Positions 55,139-63,862 of a stretch of DNA of 64,000 bases are shown here, piece by piece (positions within the stretch are counted from its first letter, which is position 1; each line of letters opens with the position of its first letter). Location of the stretch: positions 3,568,001 to 3,632,000 of the forward strand of contig NZ_CP133548.1 in the NCBI RefSeq assembly GCF_031198435.1. The letters run 5' to 3'. The notes beneath the pieces are model-generated. The model was not told the origin of the DNA. It did not search any database and was given only the letters and a program-made list of their open reading frames with translations. The translations under genes and the position numbers were made by a program. This DNA comes from Pleionea litopenaei. Its GTDB lineage: Bacteria > Pseudomonadota > Gammaproteobacteria > Enterobacterales > Kangiellaceae.

Positions 55139-55388
55139 GTTTGGAACCGGGCTTAACTCGATGCTAACCGCATCAATGCCTCTCAACCTTGAGAGAGTCA
55201 TTCGGTCGTAGAAAGCGTAAAAAATGTTTGCGATTACTGCAGACTCTCGTATACTCCGCCTGCACGGCGTGCACGACTATTGCCAGTCCAATTCGTACGG
55301 CCACGAGTCAATTGTTAACCCTAAGTCACCTGTGTATTCAAGTCGTATTCGTTTGTTCTCAGTGTGGCTGCAATTTACTTGGTGGCGA

Positions 55389-56060
55389 ATGACCATGACC
55401 GTTATACCTCTTTTTGCGCCCGCTGCGCAAAGCCATGAGCAAGCAACTTTTCAAGCGATTTCCGATGATCTCATAGCGCAGGGCTTTAGCATTCAATTAA
55501 ATGCGATTAGCCATGAGTTAGGTGAACAGTTACTCCATCACCTTTTGAACATGAGTAAACAGAAGTTTTCGCCGGCAGGTATTGGTCGGGAGAGCGCTCA
55601 ACAGCTTAACCGCTTTGTTCGTAGTGACGAGATATGTTGGATTAATGGTGACACGCCTGCGGGACGCGAATGGTTAGAGTTTGCGTCTCGACTGAAAGAC
55701 TTCCTGAATCAACAACTTTTTCTAGGGCTATTTTCTTTCGAAACCCACTTTGCTCATTACGGAGAAGGGGACTTTTATAAAAAGCATCGAGATGCTTTTC
55801 ATGGCCAAGCCAACCGAGTTTTGTCGGTAGTGTTATATTTAAATCCTGGTTGGCAAAGTCAGGACGGTGGCGAGTTGGTGATCTATGACGATGAGGATCA
55901 ACAACTTGCAAAAGTACTCCCGAGTTTTGCCACCATGGCGGTTTTTTTAAGTGAAGAATTTCCTCATGAAGTACTACCCGCGCATCGTGATCGTTACTCT
56001 ATTGCTGGATGGTTTCGCTTGAATACCACAACAGGAGATAAAATCGATCCCCCACGATAA
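55389..56060 (+). CDS. 2-oxoglutarate/Fe(II)-dependent oxygenase (prolyl 4-hydroxylase-like)
   Basis: A protein of 223 residues with the double-stranded beta-helix fold. The iron facial triad reads HRD (YKKHRDAF) and a distal His in FPHEVLPAHRDRYSIAGWFR, whose Arg would bind 2-oxoglutarate. RVLSVVLYLNPGWQSQDGGEL is the central strand pair typical of P4H-like enzymes. ATG at 55389 (GGTGG upstream) is preferred to one at 55224 that adds about 55 unrelated residues. It follows the DUF4382 gene by 250 bp. The substrate is unknown; in related bacterial proteins it may be a ribosomal or translation factor residue. Confidence 0.87.
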   Translation: MTMTVIPLFAPAAQSHEQATFQAISDDLIAQGFSIQLNAISHELGEQLLHHLLNMSKQKFSPAGIGRESAQQLNRFVRSDEICWINGDTPAGREWLEFASRLKDFLNQQLFLGLFSFETHFAHYGEGDFYKKHRDAFHGQANRVLSVVLYLNPGWQSQDGGELVIYDDEDQQLAKVLPSFATMAVFLSEEFPHEVLPAHRDRYSIAGWFRLNTTTGDKIDPPR

Positions 56061-56070
56061 CGCAAACGAA

Positions 56071-56110
56071 TGAGTCAACGCGTCGTGAGTCAACGCGTCG
56101 TGAGTCAACA
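56071..56110. repeat. 15-bp tandem repeat (2.7 copies) between the oxygenase and PAS genes
   Basis: 56071-56085 and 56086-56100 are identical (TGAGTCAACGCGTCG), followed by a partial third copy. Confidence 0.85.
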
Positions 56111-56208
56111 GACATCCGGTTGCCAAAGCGCGTTTTTTCGTAGAGTCTAAGTGAGAAATATTGTAGAGTGGTCATTGAAATTTGCCGTAGAAGCCTGTTT
56201 TGACCGTT

Positions 56209-56721
56209 ATGAAGCGAGAACGACCCCACTGGAATAATAGCTACCGAGTATCTGACTGCTCGGTATTTGACATGGGATGCTTATCACCTGAGTGCTCGAA
56301 AGCAGTATTCGAGCCACTTGATGAACTACCATTTGTCGCAGTCGTACTGAATTCTTCGGCTCAGATTCTATTTTTAAATCACTACGCTCAGCAGACACTC
56401 AAAGTTGATGGTACACAAGCGTTTGGACAATCGTGGATCGAACAGTTCATTCCCATCGACCAGCACAAAGAAATCCACCATCTATTCTCAGCCGCGATGT
56501 CTGGAATTACCGCTCCCTTTGCCAGTTACGTGAATGACGTTCAAGATTGCGTTGGCGAAACGCATTCGTTATTTTGGCTTAACAATTATGTTGCCTGCAA
56601 AAAAGCAACGATCAAGGGCGTGGTCAGTTTAGGGTTTAATCCAGAGCAGTTCTCCAACATTCAGACCATCAACCTACCGCTGTCTTTTGAGTGTAAAGAT
56701 AAACCTGTTGCTGCCAGTTAG
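56209..56721 (+). CDS. PAS domain protein
   Basis: A protein of about 170 residues consisting essentially of one PAS domain: LDELPFVAVVLNSSAQILFLN, then ...QSWIEQFIP and SAAMSGITAPFASYV. There is no output domain, so it may act as a stand-alone sensor or adaptor. TTG at 56200 and ATG at 56209 are possible; neither has a good ribosome binding site. It is convergent with the histidine kinase gene. Ligand unknown. Confidence 0.72.
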   Translation: MKRERPHWNNSYRVSDCSVFDMGCLSPECSKAVFEPLDELPFVAVVLNSSAQILFLNHYAQQTLKVDGTQAFGQSWIEQFIPIDQHKEIHHLFSAAMSGITAPFASYVNDVQDCVGETHSLFWLNNYVACKKATIKGVVSLGFNPEQFSNIQTINLPLSFECKDKPVAAS

Positions 56722-56828
56722 TTGTTTTAATGGCATGATTATTTAATAGCTAACTTGTTTAACTGCCCACTTAGATGGCCTACTTAGTTGTCTAATTCAA
56801 CGATGACCAATAGGCCGAGAAAATAGCG

Positions 56829-58754
56829 TTAGCGATGTGTGTTTTCATCAATGCCTAAGTTTAATGGCTCAGGCGACGCTTTTCCCTCAACCCGCACCGG
56901 TATCGTAACGATAAATTCACTACCAGCATTCAGTTCAGAAATGACATAAATTTCACCTTTCAAAACATCATGTACCCACAGATAAACAAGATGAAGGCCC
57001 AGTCCGATATGCCCATGACCTCGATTTGAGGTATAAAAGGGTTCGAATAGTTTTGTCTTGTCTTCAGCCGCGATTCCTTTGCCGTAGTCTTTAACAACGA
57101 TTCTAACGAAACGGTTCTCCAAAACCTCAACACGAATATCAATCGGTTTTTTCTTGTCTAGGTCGTAAGCATGATAGATAGCATTTTCTACTAAGTTTTG
57201 CGTGACAAGCGAGATAAAACCAGGATCACTGCACATAGTAATACGACTTTCTAAGTTGACGGACACTTTTGCGTCGTATTCAATAAATAAACGATCAAGT
57301 GCTTGAACCAATGCATTTAAAGTATCATTTAAAGAAAACTCTCTAATACCATCATGCTTTCTATCAGCTGCAAAGCGTTTGAAACTCGAGATTTTATCGT
57401 TGGCTTCGATGACATTTTGTTCAATTAAATTCAGTCCTTCTTTTAAAGCAGCCAGAGAGCCAACAGCCAAATCCGGCTGTTCGAGTTGGCTTTCGAGTTT
57501 GTGAATGTAGCTTTTTACTTCGCCAACGATCAATTGAATACCGCCAACAGGCGTGTTGAGTTCGTGCGCTACGCCAGCTACAATTAATCCCAAAGCCGAT
57601 AACTTCTGTTCTTCTATTAAGCTTTCTTGCATTCTTTCATTTCGGTCAAAGGCGCGCTTTAATTGACGGTTGACTAAGGTAAGTTTTTCTTTCTCTTGTT
57701 TTAGTTCGGCGAGAGATTGCTCACGTTTAACCGAGAGCGCGAGAAAGCGCTCAACCGTGATGAGTACTACAGAACAAATGAATAACAATGAGAGGAACAC
57801 AGACCAAAAGACTTGCGTTTGAATTTGAGTAACAAAACCATCGGATAACCGTGAAATTAAAAATAATTGATTGTTGTCGTTAAAGTCCACCAGTGGGTGG
57901 GTTGAAAAACTTAATTTGCTGTACCAAATATTACCTCGATGAATGACCGTATTCGGTGCTGCATCTTTAAACAATTGCCAAAGTTCATTGTCGATGGTTT
58001 GCAAGTTTTGATCCGGCTTTCCTAATAAATGACCCCAGGTTTTCATTGTACTTTGATGGCTTAGCCAGTATCCATCGCTGTTCAATATTTCAAAGGCTAG
58101 CGTCGAATTACTTTTGATTCGATCTAACGACTGCTTAAAGTTAAAATTTAAAATAGCGAGATAACGTTCTCCATTGAATACAATCGGCTTAATCGCCCGA
58201 AACGTTGGTCGAATGGGGCGTTCAATTTGCCCGTTTTCAATATTTAAGTCGATTGCGGTAAACAGCGATTCATAGCTTTTAATACGATGACCTTCGATGA
58301 AATAATTCCTGTTGGATTTATTTTGCAATTTCTCTTTAGGAACAGAAATCATTTGCTGTTGTGTATTTCGCTCGTAGCGAACCCACTCTTGACCATTGGG
58401 CGCAAGCAAGCGCACTTGGAAAAGGTTGGGTGTTGTTGTAAATAGCTCCTGTATCATGGGTGCTACTTGTTCTTTATTTTGCGACGAGTGACTTGAATCA
58501 CCGTAACTTTGCTCGAGCAGGTTTCTAAGTTCACCTGATGCAAATCCGAGTAATTTAAGGCTATTGATAAATGTACTATTGATTTGCTGGCTGGCTTGAT
58601 AGATTTGGTTTTGTTGTTTTTCGTGCCACGGCTCGAGTAACGTTCGAGTGAAATATTGATATGAAAAAATTCCCGTTATGACGGCTAAAGTAATAATGAT
58701 CAGTGATGTCGGCAATAATATTTTTAAAAACTTATGTTTAGATTGGGAATTCAT
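56829..58754 (-). CDS. Sensor histidine kinase with periplasmic Cache-like domain
   Basis: A 641-residue inner-membrane kinase. TM1 lies at ~10-32, a Cache-like periplasmic sensor at ~33-320 (VRLLAPNGQEWVRYE, AIKPIVFNGERYLAILNF), TM2 at ~318-340 and a coiled linker after it (LAELKQEKEKLTLVNRQL). The phospho-acceptor is His397 in VAGVAHELNTPVGG, and the ATPase domain has NLVENAIYHAYD, DYGKGIAAEDK and GHIGLGLHLVY. The ATG at 58754 overlaps the stop of the upstream response regulator (TAATG), so translation is coupled. An ATG further upstream lies inside that gene and is rejected. Confidence 0.92.
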   Translation of the reverse strand: MNSQSKHKFLKILLPTSLIIITLAVITGIFSYQYFTRTLLEPWHEKQQNQIYQASQQINSTFINSLKLLGFASGELRNLLEQSYGDSSHSSQNKEQVAPMIQELFTTTPNLFQVRLLAPNGQEWVRYERNTQQQMISVPKEKLQNKSNRNYFIEGHRIKSYESLFTAIDLNIENGQIERPIRPTFRAIKPIVFNGERYLAILNFNFKQSLDRIKSNSTLAFEILNSDGYWLSHQSTMKTWGHLLGKPDQNLQTIDNELWQLFKDAAPNTVIHRGNIWYSKLSFSTHPLVDFNDNNQLFLISRLSDGFVTQIQTQVFWSVFLSLLFICSVVLITVERFLALSVKREQSLAELKQEKEKLTLVNRQLKRAFDRNERMQESLIEEQKLSALGLIVAGVAHELNTPVGGIQLIVGEVKSYIHKLESQLEQPDLAVGSLAALKEGLNLIEQNVIEANDKISSFKRFAADRKHDGIREFSLNDTLNALVQALDRLFIEYDAKVSVNLESRITMCSDPGFISLVTQNLVENAIYHAYDLDKKKPIDIRVEVLENRFVRIVVKDYGKGIAAEDKTKLFEPFYTSNRGHGHIGLGLHLVYLWVHDVLKGEIYVISELNAGSEFIVTIPVRVEGKASPEPLNLGIDENTHR

Positions 58755-60994
58755 TATTGTTGTTTGCTCTTGATAAATGCAATGGCGTTTTCGGGCGTCA
58801 TTGGCTTGGCATACCAATACCCTTGACCTAGCTCACAACCTAAATCGGCTAGTGTCGAGCGTTGCTCTTCGGTTTCTATTCCCTCAGCAAGAACTTCGAG
58901 TTTCAAGTGTTTGCCCAGCCGAATAATTGTGTCGATTAAGAACAGCGTGTCGGATTGCTGATTAATTTCATTGACGAAGACGCGATCTATTTTGAGTATA
59001 TCCGCTGGTAAGCGAGCCAAGTGAGAGAGTGACGAATAACCCGTGCCAAAATCATCGATTGAAACCTTAAAACCATGTTGGCGTAATTTAATTAAATTCG
59101 TTTCGATAACTGAGAAATTTTGCATGGCTTGGGTCTCTGTCACCTCAACGATAAAATTATTGTTGCTTAAGGATGCGGATTGATAGCGTTGAATAAGACC
59201 TGAAATAAAAGAATCTTCTTTCAGGTCTTGAATCGATAAGTTGAATGCGAGTAACAAGGTTGAGTCAATGTTTTGCAATTGCTTATTGAAAGTACATATC
59301 TTATCGAAAATTAAGGTGTCGAGTGATTCGATCAATCCAGCCTTCTCTGCGATAGAGATAAAATAATCAGGTCGTACCCATTCTCCATTGTCCTTTTGCC
59401 ACCGAGCGAGTGCTTCAAAGCCTATCAATTCTAAGTTATCGATACGAAACTTTGGTTGATAGGCAACGTCTAGCTGACGATGAGCGATGGCTTCTTTTAA
59501 CTCATCCACCAACAACAGTTGTTTCTTAACTTCACCTCGCAGCTCAGAAATAAAAGGATAAAAATTAAGGTTCTTGTTTTTAGCAACTTCTAGGTGCAGT
59601 TCTGCATCGGATAAATGTTGGTCGGCAGTTTTACCTTTTTCATCGACAATGGGATAGACGACCGTTCGTACGCCGATACGTCGCTCAGTGCAATTATTGG
59701 TTTTATTGGGGTACAAGCGGCCGAAAATATTGTCAACAGTCTCACTAGTGAGAGTATGATGGCTGGGTAGTAATACGGCAATCACGCTGCGTGACGCTCG
59801 AGCAACGCAGACGTTATCAGAAAAGGTGTGCTCTATTCGCTCTTTAATGAGTTTTAATGAGTCAATCACCATGGCATAGCCAAACACCGATTTGACTTCA
59901 TCATAAGATTTTAATTGGACTAATAACAGTTGCATGGTCGTATTTTTTGTCGCAAGCATTAGTGAAATTTCTTGTTCTAGTTGGTTGCGATTAAAAATAT
60001 TAAGGTCGCTGTCTCGATAGGCTAGGTGTTGTAGATGTTCGAATAAGGTCACATTTACTAAACCACTTTTTATGTTCTCACAGTAAACTTGCAGTAAGGT
60101 TGCGAGCGTCTCAGAAATAGGCGTGCGCGACAACACCAAGACAATGTAAATGTTGCCATTAAGCTGAGAGTCATCGAAATACAGCAGCGTACGTTGTCCA
60201 TCAAACTGATGTTGTCCAGTGGCCTCTGCTCGTTCGAGCATTTGCTGAAACTCTTTTTCTATAAGTATGCTGCGGGCTGCTTCTGGAGAATTTTTCATTG
60301 GACCGCTTATTGCAATGATTCTTTTTTCAACATCCTTATTTTCATTAACGCCAGACGGTTTTTGCACACAGACAATACCACCGTCAGTCGCGTGACAAAG
60401 CTCGCTGATCCCTTCTAATACCTGATCGGAAAACGAATCTATTTTATTCAATCGACTCAAGTTCTGTGTATTGTTAATAATGATTTGCAGGCCAAGGCGA
60501 GCTTGATTGAGTTTTCGAATTTGATCAAAATTTCGGACGTTCGCCGTTATGATCGATTTTAAGTAAGCCCCCGTTATTTGGCTTTTCTCGCAATAATCAT
60601 CAATGTCGAACGATTGAAGAAGGTCGTCGCGTGGCGCCATTCCCGGCTGTCCGGTCAAAACGATGATACGGCTTTCTTGATTATTGAGTTGTTCTCGTAT
60701 GGTTTGAATAAACTTGATACCGCTATCATCTTCCTCCATGACTATATCGAGTAAAATAACGGCGATGTCTTTGTGAGAACGGAGCTTTTCGGTGGCTTCT
60801 AGAATGGATTGCGCGGTCAGTAATTCGACTGGTTTTCCGAGCACATGAAAACCCCGCAGAGTGAATACGAGAGAACTCTGATATTGGTTGTTATCTTCTA
60901 TGGACAAGATCTTCCAAGTCGCCGACTCTTGAAAGTCAGGCGGCGCGCTCTCATCCGACCTTAGTTTGAAATCATTCAATGCTTTGATGTCCAT
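58754..60994 (-). CDS. Response regulator with DUF3369, degenerate GGDEF and EAL domains
   Basis: A 746-residue cytoplasmic phosphodiesterase regulated by phosphorylation. Receiver domain ~27-155 with Asp83 in VILLDIVME, and Thr/Lys partners (VLTGQPG, CEKSQ). DUF3369 spans ~160-330 (LGLQIIINNTQNLSRL). The GGDEF position reads ASRSV, so no cyclase activity is expected. The EAL domain is intact: FEALARW (Glu527), VEVTETQA, SIDDFGTGYSSL, LKIDRVFV, LAEGIETEEQ. The coupled histidine kinase downstream is the likely cognate partner. The output is therefore c-di-GMP hydrolysis controlled by that kinase (inference). Confidence 0.94.
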   Translation of the reverse strand: MDIKALNDFKLRSDESAPPDFQESATWKILSIEDNNQYQSSLVFTLRGFHVLGKPVELLTAQSILEATEKLRSHKDIAVILLDIVMEEDDSGIKFIQTIREQLNNQESRIIVLTGQPGMAPRDDLLQSFDIDDYCEKSQITGAYLKSIITANVRNFDQIRKLNQARLGLQIIINNTQNLSRLNKIDSFSDQVLEGISELCHATDGGIVCVQKPSGVNENKDVEKRIIAISGPMKNSPEAARSILIEKEFQQMLERAEATGQHQFDGQRTLLYFDDSQLNGNIYIVLVLSRTPISETLATLLQVYCENIKSGLVNVTLFEHLQHLAYRDSDLNIFNRNQLEQEISLMLATKNTTMQLLLVQLKSYDEVKSVFGYAMVIDSLKLIKERIEHTFSDNVCVARASRSVIAVLLPSHHTLTSETVDNIFGRLYPNKTNNCTERRIGVRTVVYPIVDEKGKTADQHLSDAELHLEVAKNKNLNFYPFISELRGEVKKQLLLVDELKEAIAHRQLDVAYQPKFRIDNLELIGFEALARWQKDNGEWVRPDYFISIAEKAGLIESLDTLIFDKICTFNKQLQNIDSTLLLAFNLSIQDLKEDSFISGLIQRYQSASLSNNNFIVEVTETQAMQNFSVIETNLIKLRQHGFKVSIDDFGTGYSSLSHLARLPADILKIDRVFVNEINQQSDTLFLIDTIIRLGKHLKLEVLAEGIETEEQRSTLADLGCELGQGYWYAKPMTPENAIAFIKSKQQ

Positions 60995-61568
60995 GTTACG
61001 ACTATCTGAATTTTCTCACTTACCTGCGATCTTTGAGCGTTGAATTGACTTGTTTTATTGTTGTGGTTAACTCTTTGAATTCAATATTAAATATTCAGCT
61101 AGAAAAAGCATGTTTTTAAACTTTTCAGCCTATACAGTTGGTTTAGTTGAATCTGAATCAGAATTCAAGTTTTCAGGGAGGGATAAGTGTAACTTTTTAG
61201 GCAATTTTCGCATCATTTAACCCTATATAAATTAAGGGTTTATCAAAAAATTCAATCTAAAACGAAATAGAATAATTGAGTTTCGAAAAAGTAGGGTAAA
61301 AAATAAGGTGACATAGACGAAGGTAGTAAAACCGACGGAAAAAGATCGAGCAATAGATCGAGCGAAAGATTGAGCAAAAAGATAAAGCAACATTATAAAG
61401 ACAAAATCAATAAAGACGGTCAGGCAATTCGGGCACTTTTGAGTGCATCTGTTGAGAAGATTGCTTGAGGGTTTTGAACAATGCGGTTTTGATCACGAGA
61501 ATTTGGTAAACAAACTTCGAACCGTTCGAGAAATGAAAGGGAGTCCATATCCCTTTCGTTTCTGTCAT
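60995..61568. other. Intergenic region with a 12-bp x 4 repeat and a terminator-like hairpin
   Basis: No gene recognised. A degenerate 12-bp tandem repeat (AGATCGAGCAAT-like) occupies about 61343-61391. GAAAGGGA (61535-61542) pairs with TCCCTTTC (61550-61557) and probably terminates the minus-strand DUF4199 transcript, although the following T-run is weak. Confidence 0.65.
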
Positions 61569-62099
61569 TTAGGCGAAAGACTTTTTCTCCCACTGGATCA
61601 TAATGCCCGCTGATAACACTGAAATAACCAGGCCCATGGCGAATACGGTAATAAACATGCCGAAAAACTGAATCACTGGGCTTTGCCAATAAGATTTTTC
61701 TTGATTCAAACGGTCAATGATGGCGGCAATCTGTTCTTGTGTTTGCCCACTGTTGCGAATCGTTTCTATGTAGTAGCCATAGTATTGATCCATAAACTCT
61801 GGATTAACCCAATTAACATAAACTAAGTTATAAATGCCAAAGCCGGTACCCGCTAAGACGCTTATCCCCAGGCCAAGGAGACAGTAACGCCAATAGCTGG
61901 TGTTAATCTCTGGGGCTCGTTTCATTTCAACCTGCGCCAAAATAATCATGGCCAGCGCGGCGAGCATGGCGGAGTAGCCAATGACTTCACCCATGCCGTA
62001 ATTTTCAGGTGTTTGTTCGATAAAGATTGCAGAACAAACCGTCACGCCAACCAAGATTAAGGTTGCCCAACCACCGTATTTAAAGATCAGTCTTTGCAT
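61569..62099 (-). CDS. DUF4199 family membrane protein
   Basis: A 176-residue protein with four hydrophobic segments (ATLILVGVTVCSAIF, VIGYSAMLAALAMIILA, CLLGLGISVLAGTGFGIY, FITVFAMGLVISVLSAGIM). The loop before the last segment (QTQEQIAAIIDRLNQEKSYW) is typical of DUF4199. ATG at 62099 has AAGGAAT upstream. It lies 91 bp downstream of the LuxR-type regulator on the same strand. Function unknown; the pairing with an HTH regulator suggests joint regulation. Confidence 0.85.
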   Translation of the reverse strand: MQRLIFKYGGWATLILVGVTVCSAIFIEQTPENYGMGEVIGYSAMLAALAMIILAQVEMKRAPEINTSYWRYCLLGLGISVLAGTGFGIYNLVYVNWVNPEFMDQYYGYYIETIRNSGQTQEQIAAIIDRLNQEKSYWQSPVIQFFGMFITVFAMGLVISVLSAGIMIQWEKKSFA

Positions 62100-62190
62100 T
62101 GTTATTCCTTATAACCTGTTAGTCATTTCACAGACGCCAGTGTGCTGATTTACTTGAGTTTTGGCTATCACCCAATTGGGTGATTGAGTA

Positions 62191-62607
62191 CTAATTTATT
62201 ATTTTCAACAGCTTAGCTTCGCTTACCGCCTGCGTTCGGTTACTCACTTCCAGTTTAGTGTACAGGTTGTTGAGGTGAGTTTTAATGGTATTGGTCGACA
62301 AAGAAAGTAGGCGCGCGATCTCTTTATTGCTGTATCCGTGGCTCAATAACTCCAATACCTCAAGTTCTCTTTCACTGTATTCAGCGCGCAGTGATTGATT
62401 GAGTCTTTCCGCTTGCACAGGCACGTGGGCTTTGGCTCTTTGCCAGCGCCAAACAACGTAGGCGCCCAGTGATAAAAATACTAATGCAATCAAGCCCGCA
62501 TACAGGCTTAACGCTTCTTGATAACGAAAGAAGTGGTATTCCACAGCTTTAAGGATGGAAAGAAGTATTAACAGCGCTGTGGCGTATTTCAGTATGAGTC
62601 GGCGCAC
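62191..62607 (-). CDS. Membrane-anchored LuxR-type DNA-binding regulator
   Basis: A 138-residue protein with two N-terminal hydrophobic segments (ILKYATALLILLSILKAVEY and LYAGLIALVFLSLGAYVVW) and a C-terminal GerE/LuxR HTH: YSERELEVLELLSHGYSNKEIA and LSTNTIKTHLNNLYTKLEV. No receiver or autoinducer domain is present. The GTG start at 62607 is supported by RLILKYATAL homology style, although the ribosome binding site is weak. It is probably cotranscribed with DUF4199, a common pair, and may control it from the membrane. Confidence 0.87.
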   Translation of the reverse strand: MRRLILKYATALLILLSILKAVEYHFFRYQEALSLYAGLIALVFLSLGAYVVWRWQRAKAHVPVQAERLNQSLRAEYSERELEVLELLSHGYSNKEIARLLSLSTNTIKTHLNNLYTKLEVSNRTQAVSEAKLLKIIN

Positions 62608-62725
62608 TGAATGGGTAATCTCTTATTAACAAGGTGTTCGATAGAATACTTCATTATACCCGCTGGTTTTAAATTCTCGACACAGTGAGAGTCTTCAGAG
62701 ATGATGTCCTCGCGCTGCGCAAGAA

Positions 62726-62783
62726 AGGGATTATGAATCAACTTAGGGATTATGAATCAATTTAGGGATTATGAATCAATTTT
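62726..62783. repeat. 19-bp x 3 tandem repeat upstream of the 62861 gene
   Basis: Units 62726-62744, 62745-62763 and 62764-62783 (AGGGATTATGAATCAATTT), near identical. Confidence 0.88.
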
Positions 62784-62860
62784 AGGTAATCGCTTTTAAT
62801 CAATCAATCCAGGCGCCTAGCAAGAACCCATTTTTTAATTGCTAATTTAGGGAGGAATTA

Positions 62861-63118
62861 ATGGCCATTTACATAGAAGCTCGTGTGAAAACAGCGATGA
62901 TTGTGCACGGCTATGACCAAGAAAACCAAGAAGTTGTCGAATCTATTGATGACTCAGAGTACACCAGAAAGCTGATTCAGGTGGATCGGATATTGTCGAT
63001 CAGTGAAGACTTTCTATTGGTCAGTTCTAATCATGGACGAGTGATGTATTGGCATTACGATGAGTCGCTCGATGAAATAAAGCAGCGCCTACTCGACGCT
63101 GGCATCGTTATTGGATAA
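62861..63118 (+). CDS. Small hypothetical protein
   Basis: An 85-residue soluble protein beginning MAIYIEARVKTAMIVHGYD with a strong ribosome binding site (GGGAGGA, seven bases upstream). Predicted alternating strands and a C-terminal helix (EIKQRLLDAGIVIG). No family recognised. Monocistronic and flanked by tandem repeats upstream and a nuclease gene on the opposite strand. Coding status is supported by the ribosome binding site. Confidence 0.75.
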   Translation: MAIYIEARVKTAMIVHGYDQENQEVVESIDDSEYTRKLIQVDRILSISEDFLLVSSNHGRVMYWHYDESLDEIKQRLLDAGIVIG

Positions 63119-63175
63119 GGCAATAGGTAATAGAGCTGTCTCTTAACCACGCTTTACTTTTTTAGTACGGTAAAT

Positions 63176-63613
63176 CTAGTTTGAGCAAAAGTCGGTTTTT
63201 CGACCTTGGTAAGGGCGACCAAGCTTTTGCTCAATTAGTAAATCGGCTAAATTTTTACCATCGACCCAAACTTCAGCGACGATGCGAAAGTACTTTCCTC
63301 GTGTTAGGGCTCTTAGTTCGACCTGCTTTGCTGCTCTTAAAGTCGCAACGGTAAACTGCTTCGCTTGTCGAGCGAGCTGTTTTTCTGCCTCACACTGACC
63401 TCTAAGCTCAGGAGTATCTACCCCTTTTACTCGAATGGGCACCCGCTCGCCGATGATTTTGGGCCAACTTTTAATGTTGACCCGAAAGGTATCACCGTCA
63501 TAGATCGAGGTGATTTCATCGACCATCACCGACTCGAAGTTTTGTCCGAAAGTCGGCACCGAGTAATTTAAAAATAGGATTAATAATGTGAAATAGAGAG
63601 CTTTTGACAACAT
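63176..63613 (-). CDS. Secreted thermonuclease-family nuclease
   Basis: A 145-residue staphylococcal-nuclease-fold protein with a signal peptide (LYFTLLILFLNYSVPTFGQ). Core motifs: YDGDTFRVNI (Asp for Ca2+), PIRVKGVDTPELRGQC (Arg/Glu), and VEVWVDGKNLADLLIEQKLGRPY-like C-terminal segment (here AEVWVDGKNLADLL). The ATG at 63613 gives a clean signal peptide, whereas one at 63673 adds a basic leader. Likely an extracytoplasmic nuclease degrading DNA or RNA. Convergent with the small gene at 62861. Confidence 0.9.
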   Translation of the reverse strand: MLSKALYFTLLILFLNYSVPTFGQNFESVMVDEITSIYDGDTFRVNIKSWPKIIGERVPIRVKGVDTPELRGQCEAEKQLARQAKQFTVATLRAAKQVELRALTRGKYFRIVAEVWVDGKNLADLLIEQKLGRPYQGRKTDFCSN

Positions 63614-63862
63614 GAACTTACGTCGAACGATGAGCGGAGAGGTCAGATTATAACGCCTATAGCGATAGCGCAAGCGGAGATAGTCAAGTGGTCGTTAGGC
63701 AAGGGTACAAGAGTCGTTTAAAAGAATAGATACATTGCCTAGCTTTTCGAGCGCGGTAATATCAACTCTCAAATAAATTTGCAGACGATAGGGAACCTCG
63801 CTAATATCTCTGGCCGCAATTTAGGCTAATAAGAAAGATGTTATAAAAAGGAGATTTACCGG

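Noticed and set aside
55224-55388. N-terminal extension of the 2OG-Fe(II) oxygenase
   Set aside because: About 55 residues with several Cys and no family match; the later ATG has a better ribosome binding site.
61420-61689. 89-codon minus-strand frame
   Set aside because: It overlaps the 3' end of DUF4199 in another frame and has no start signal.
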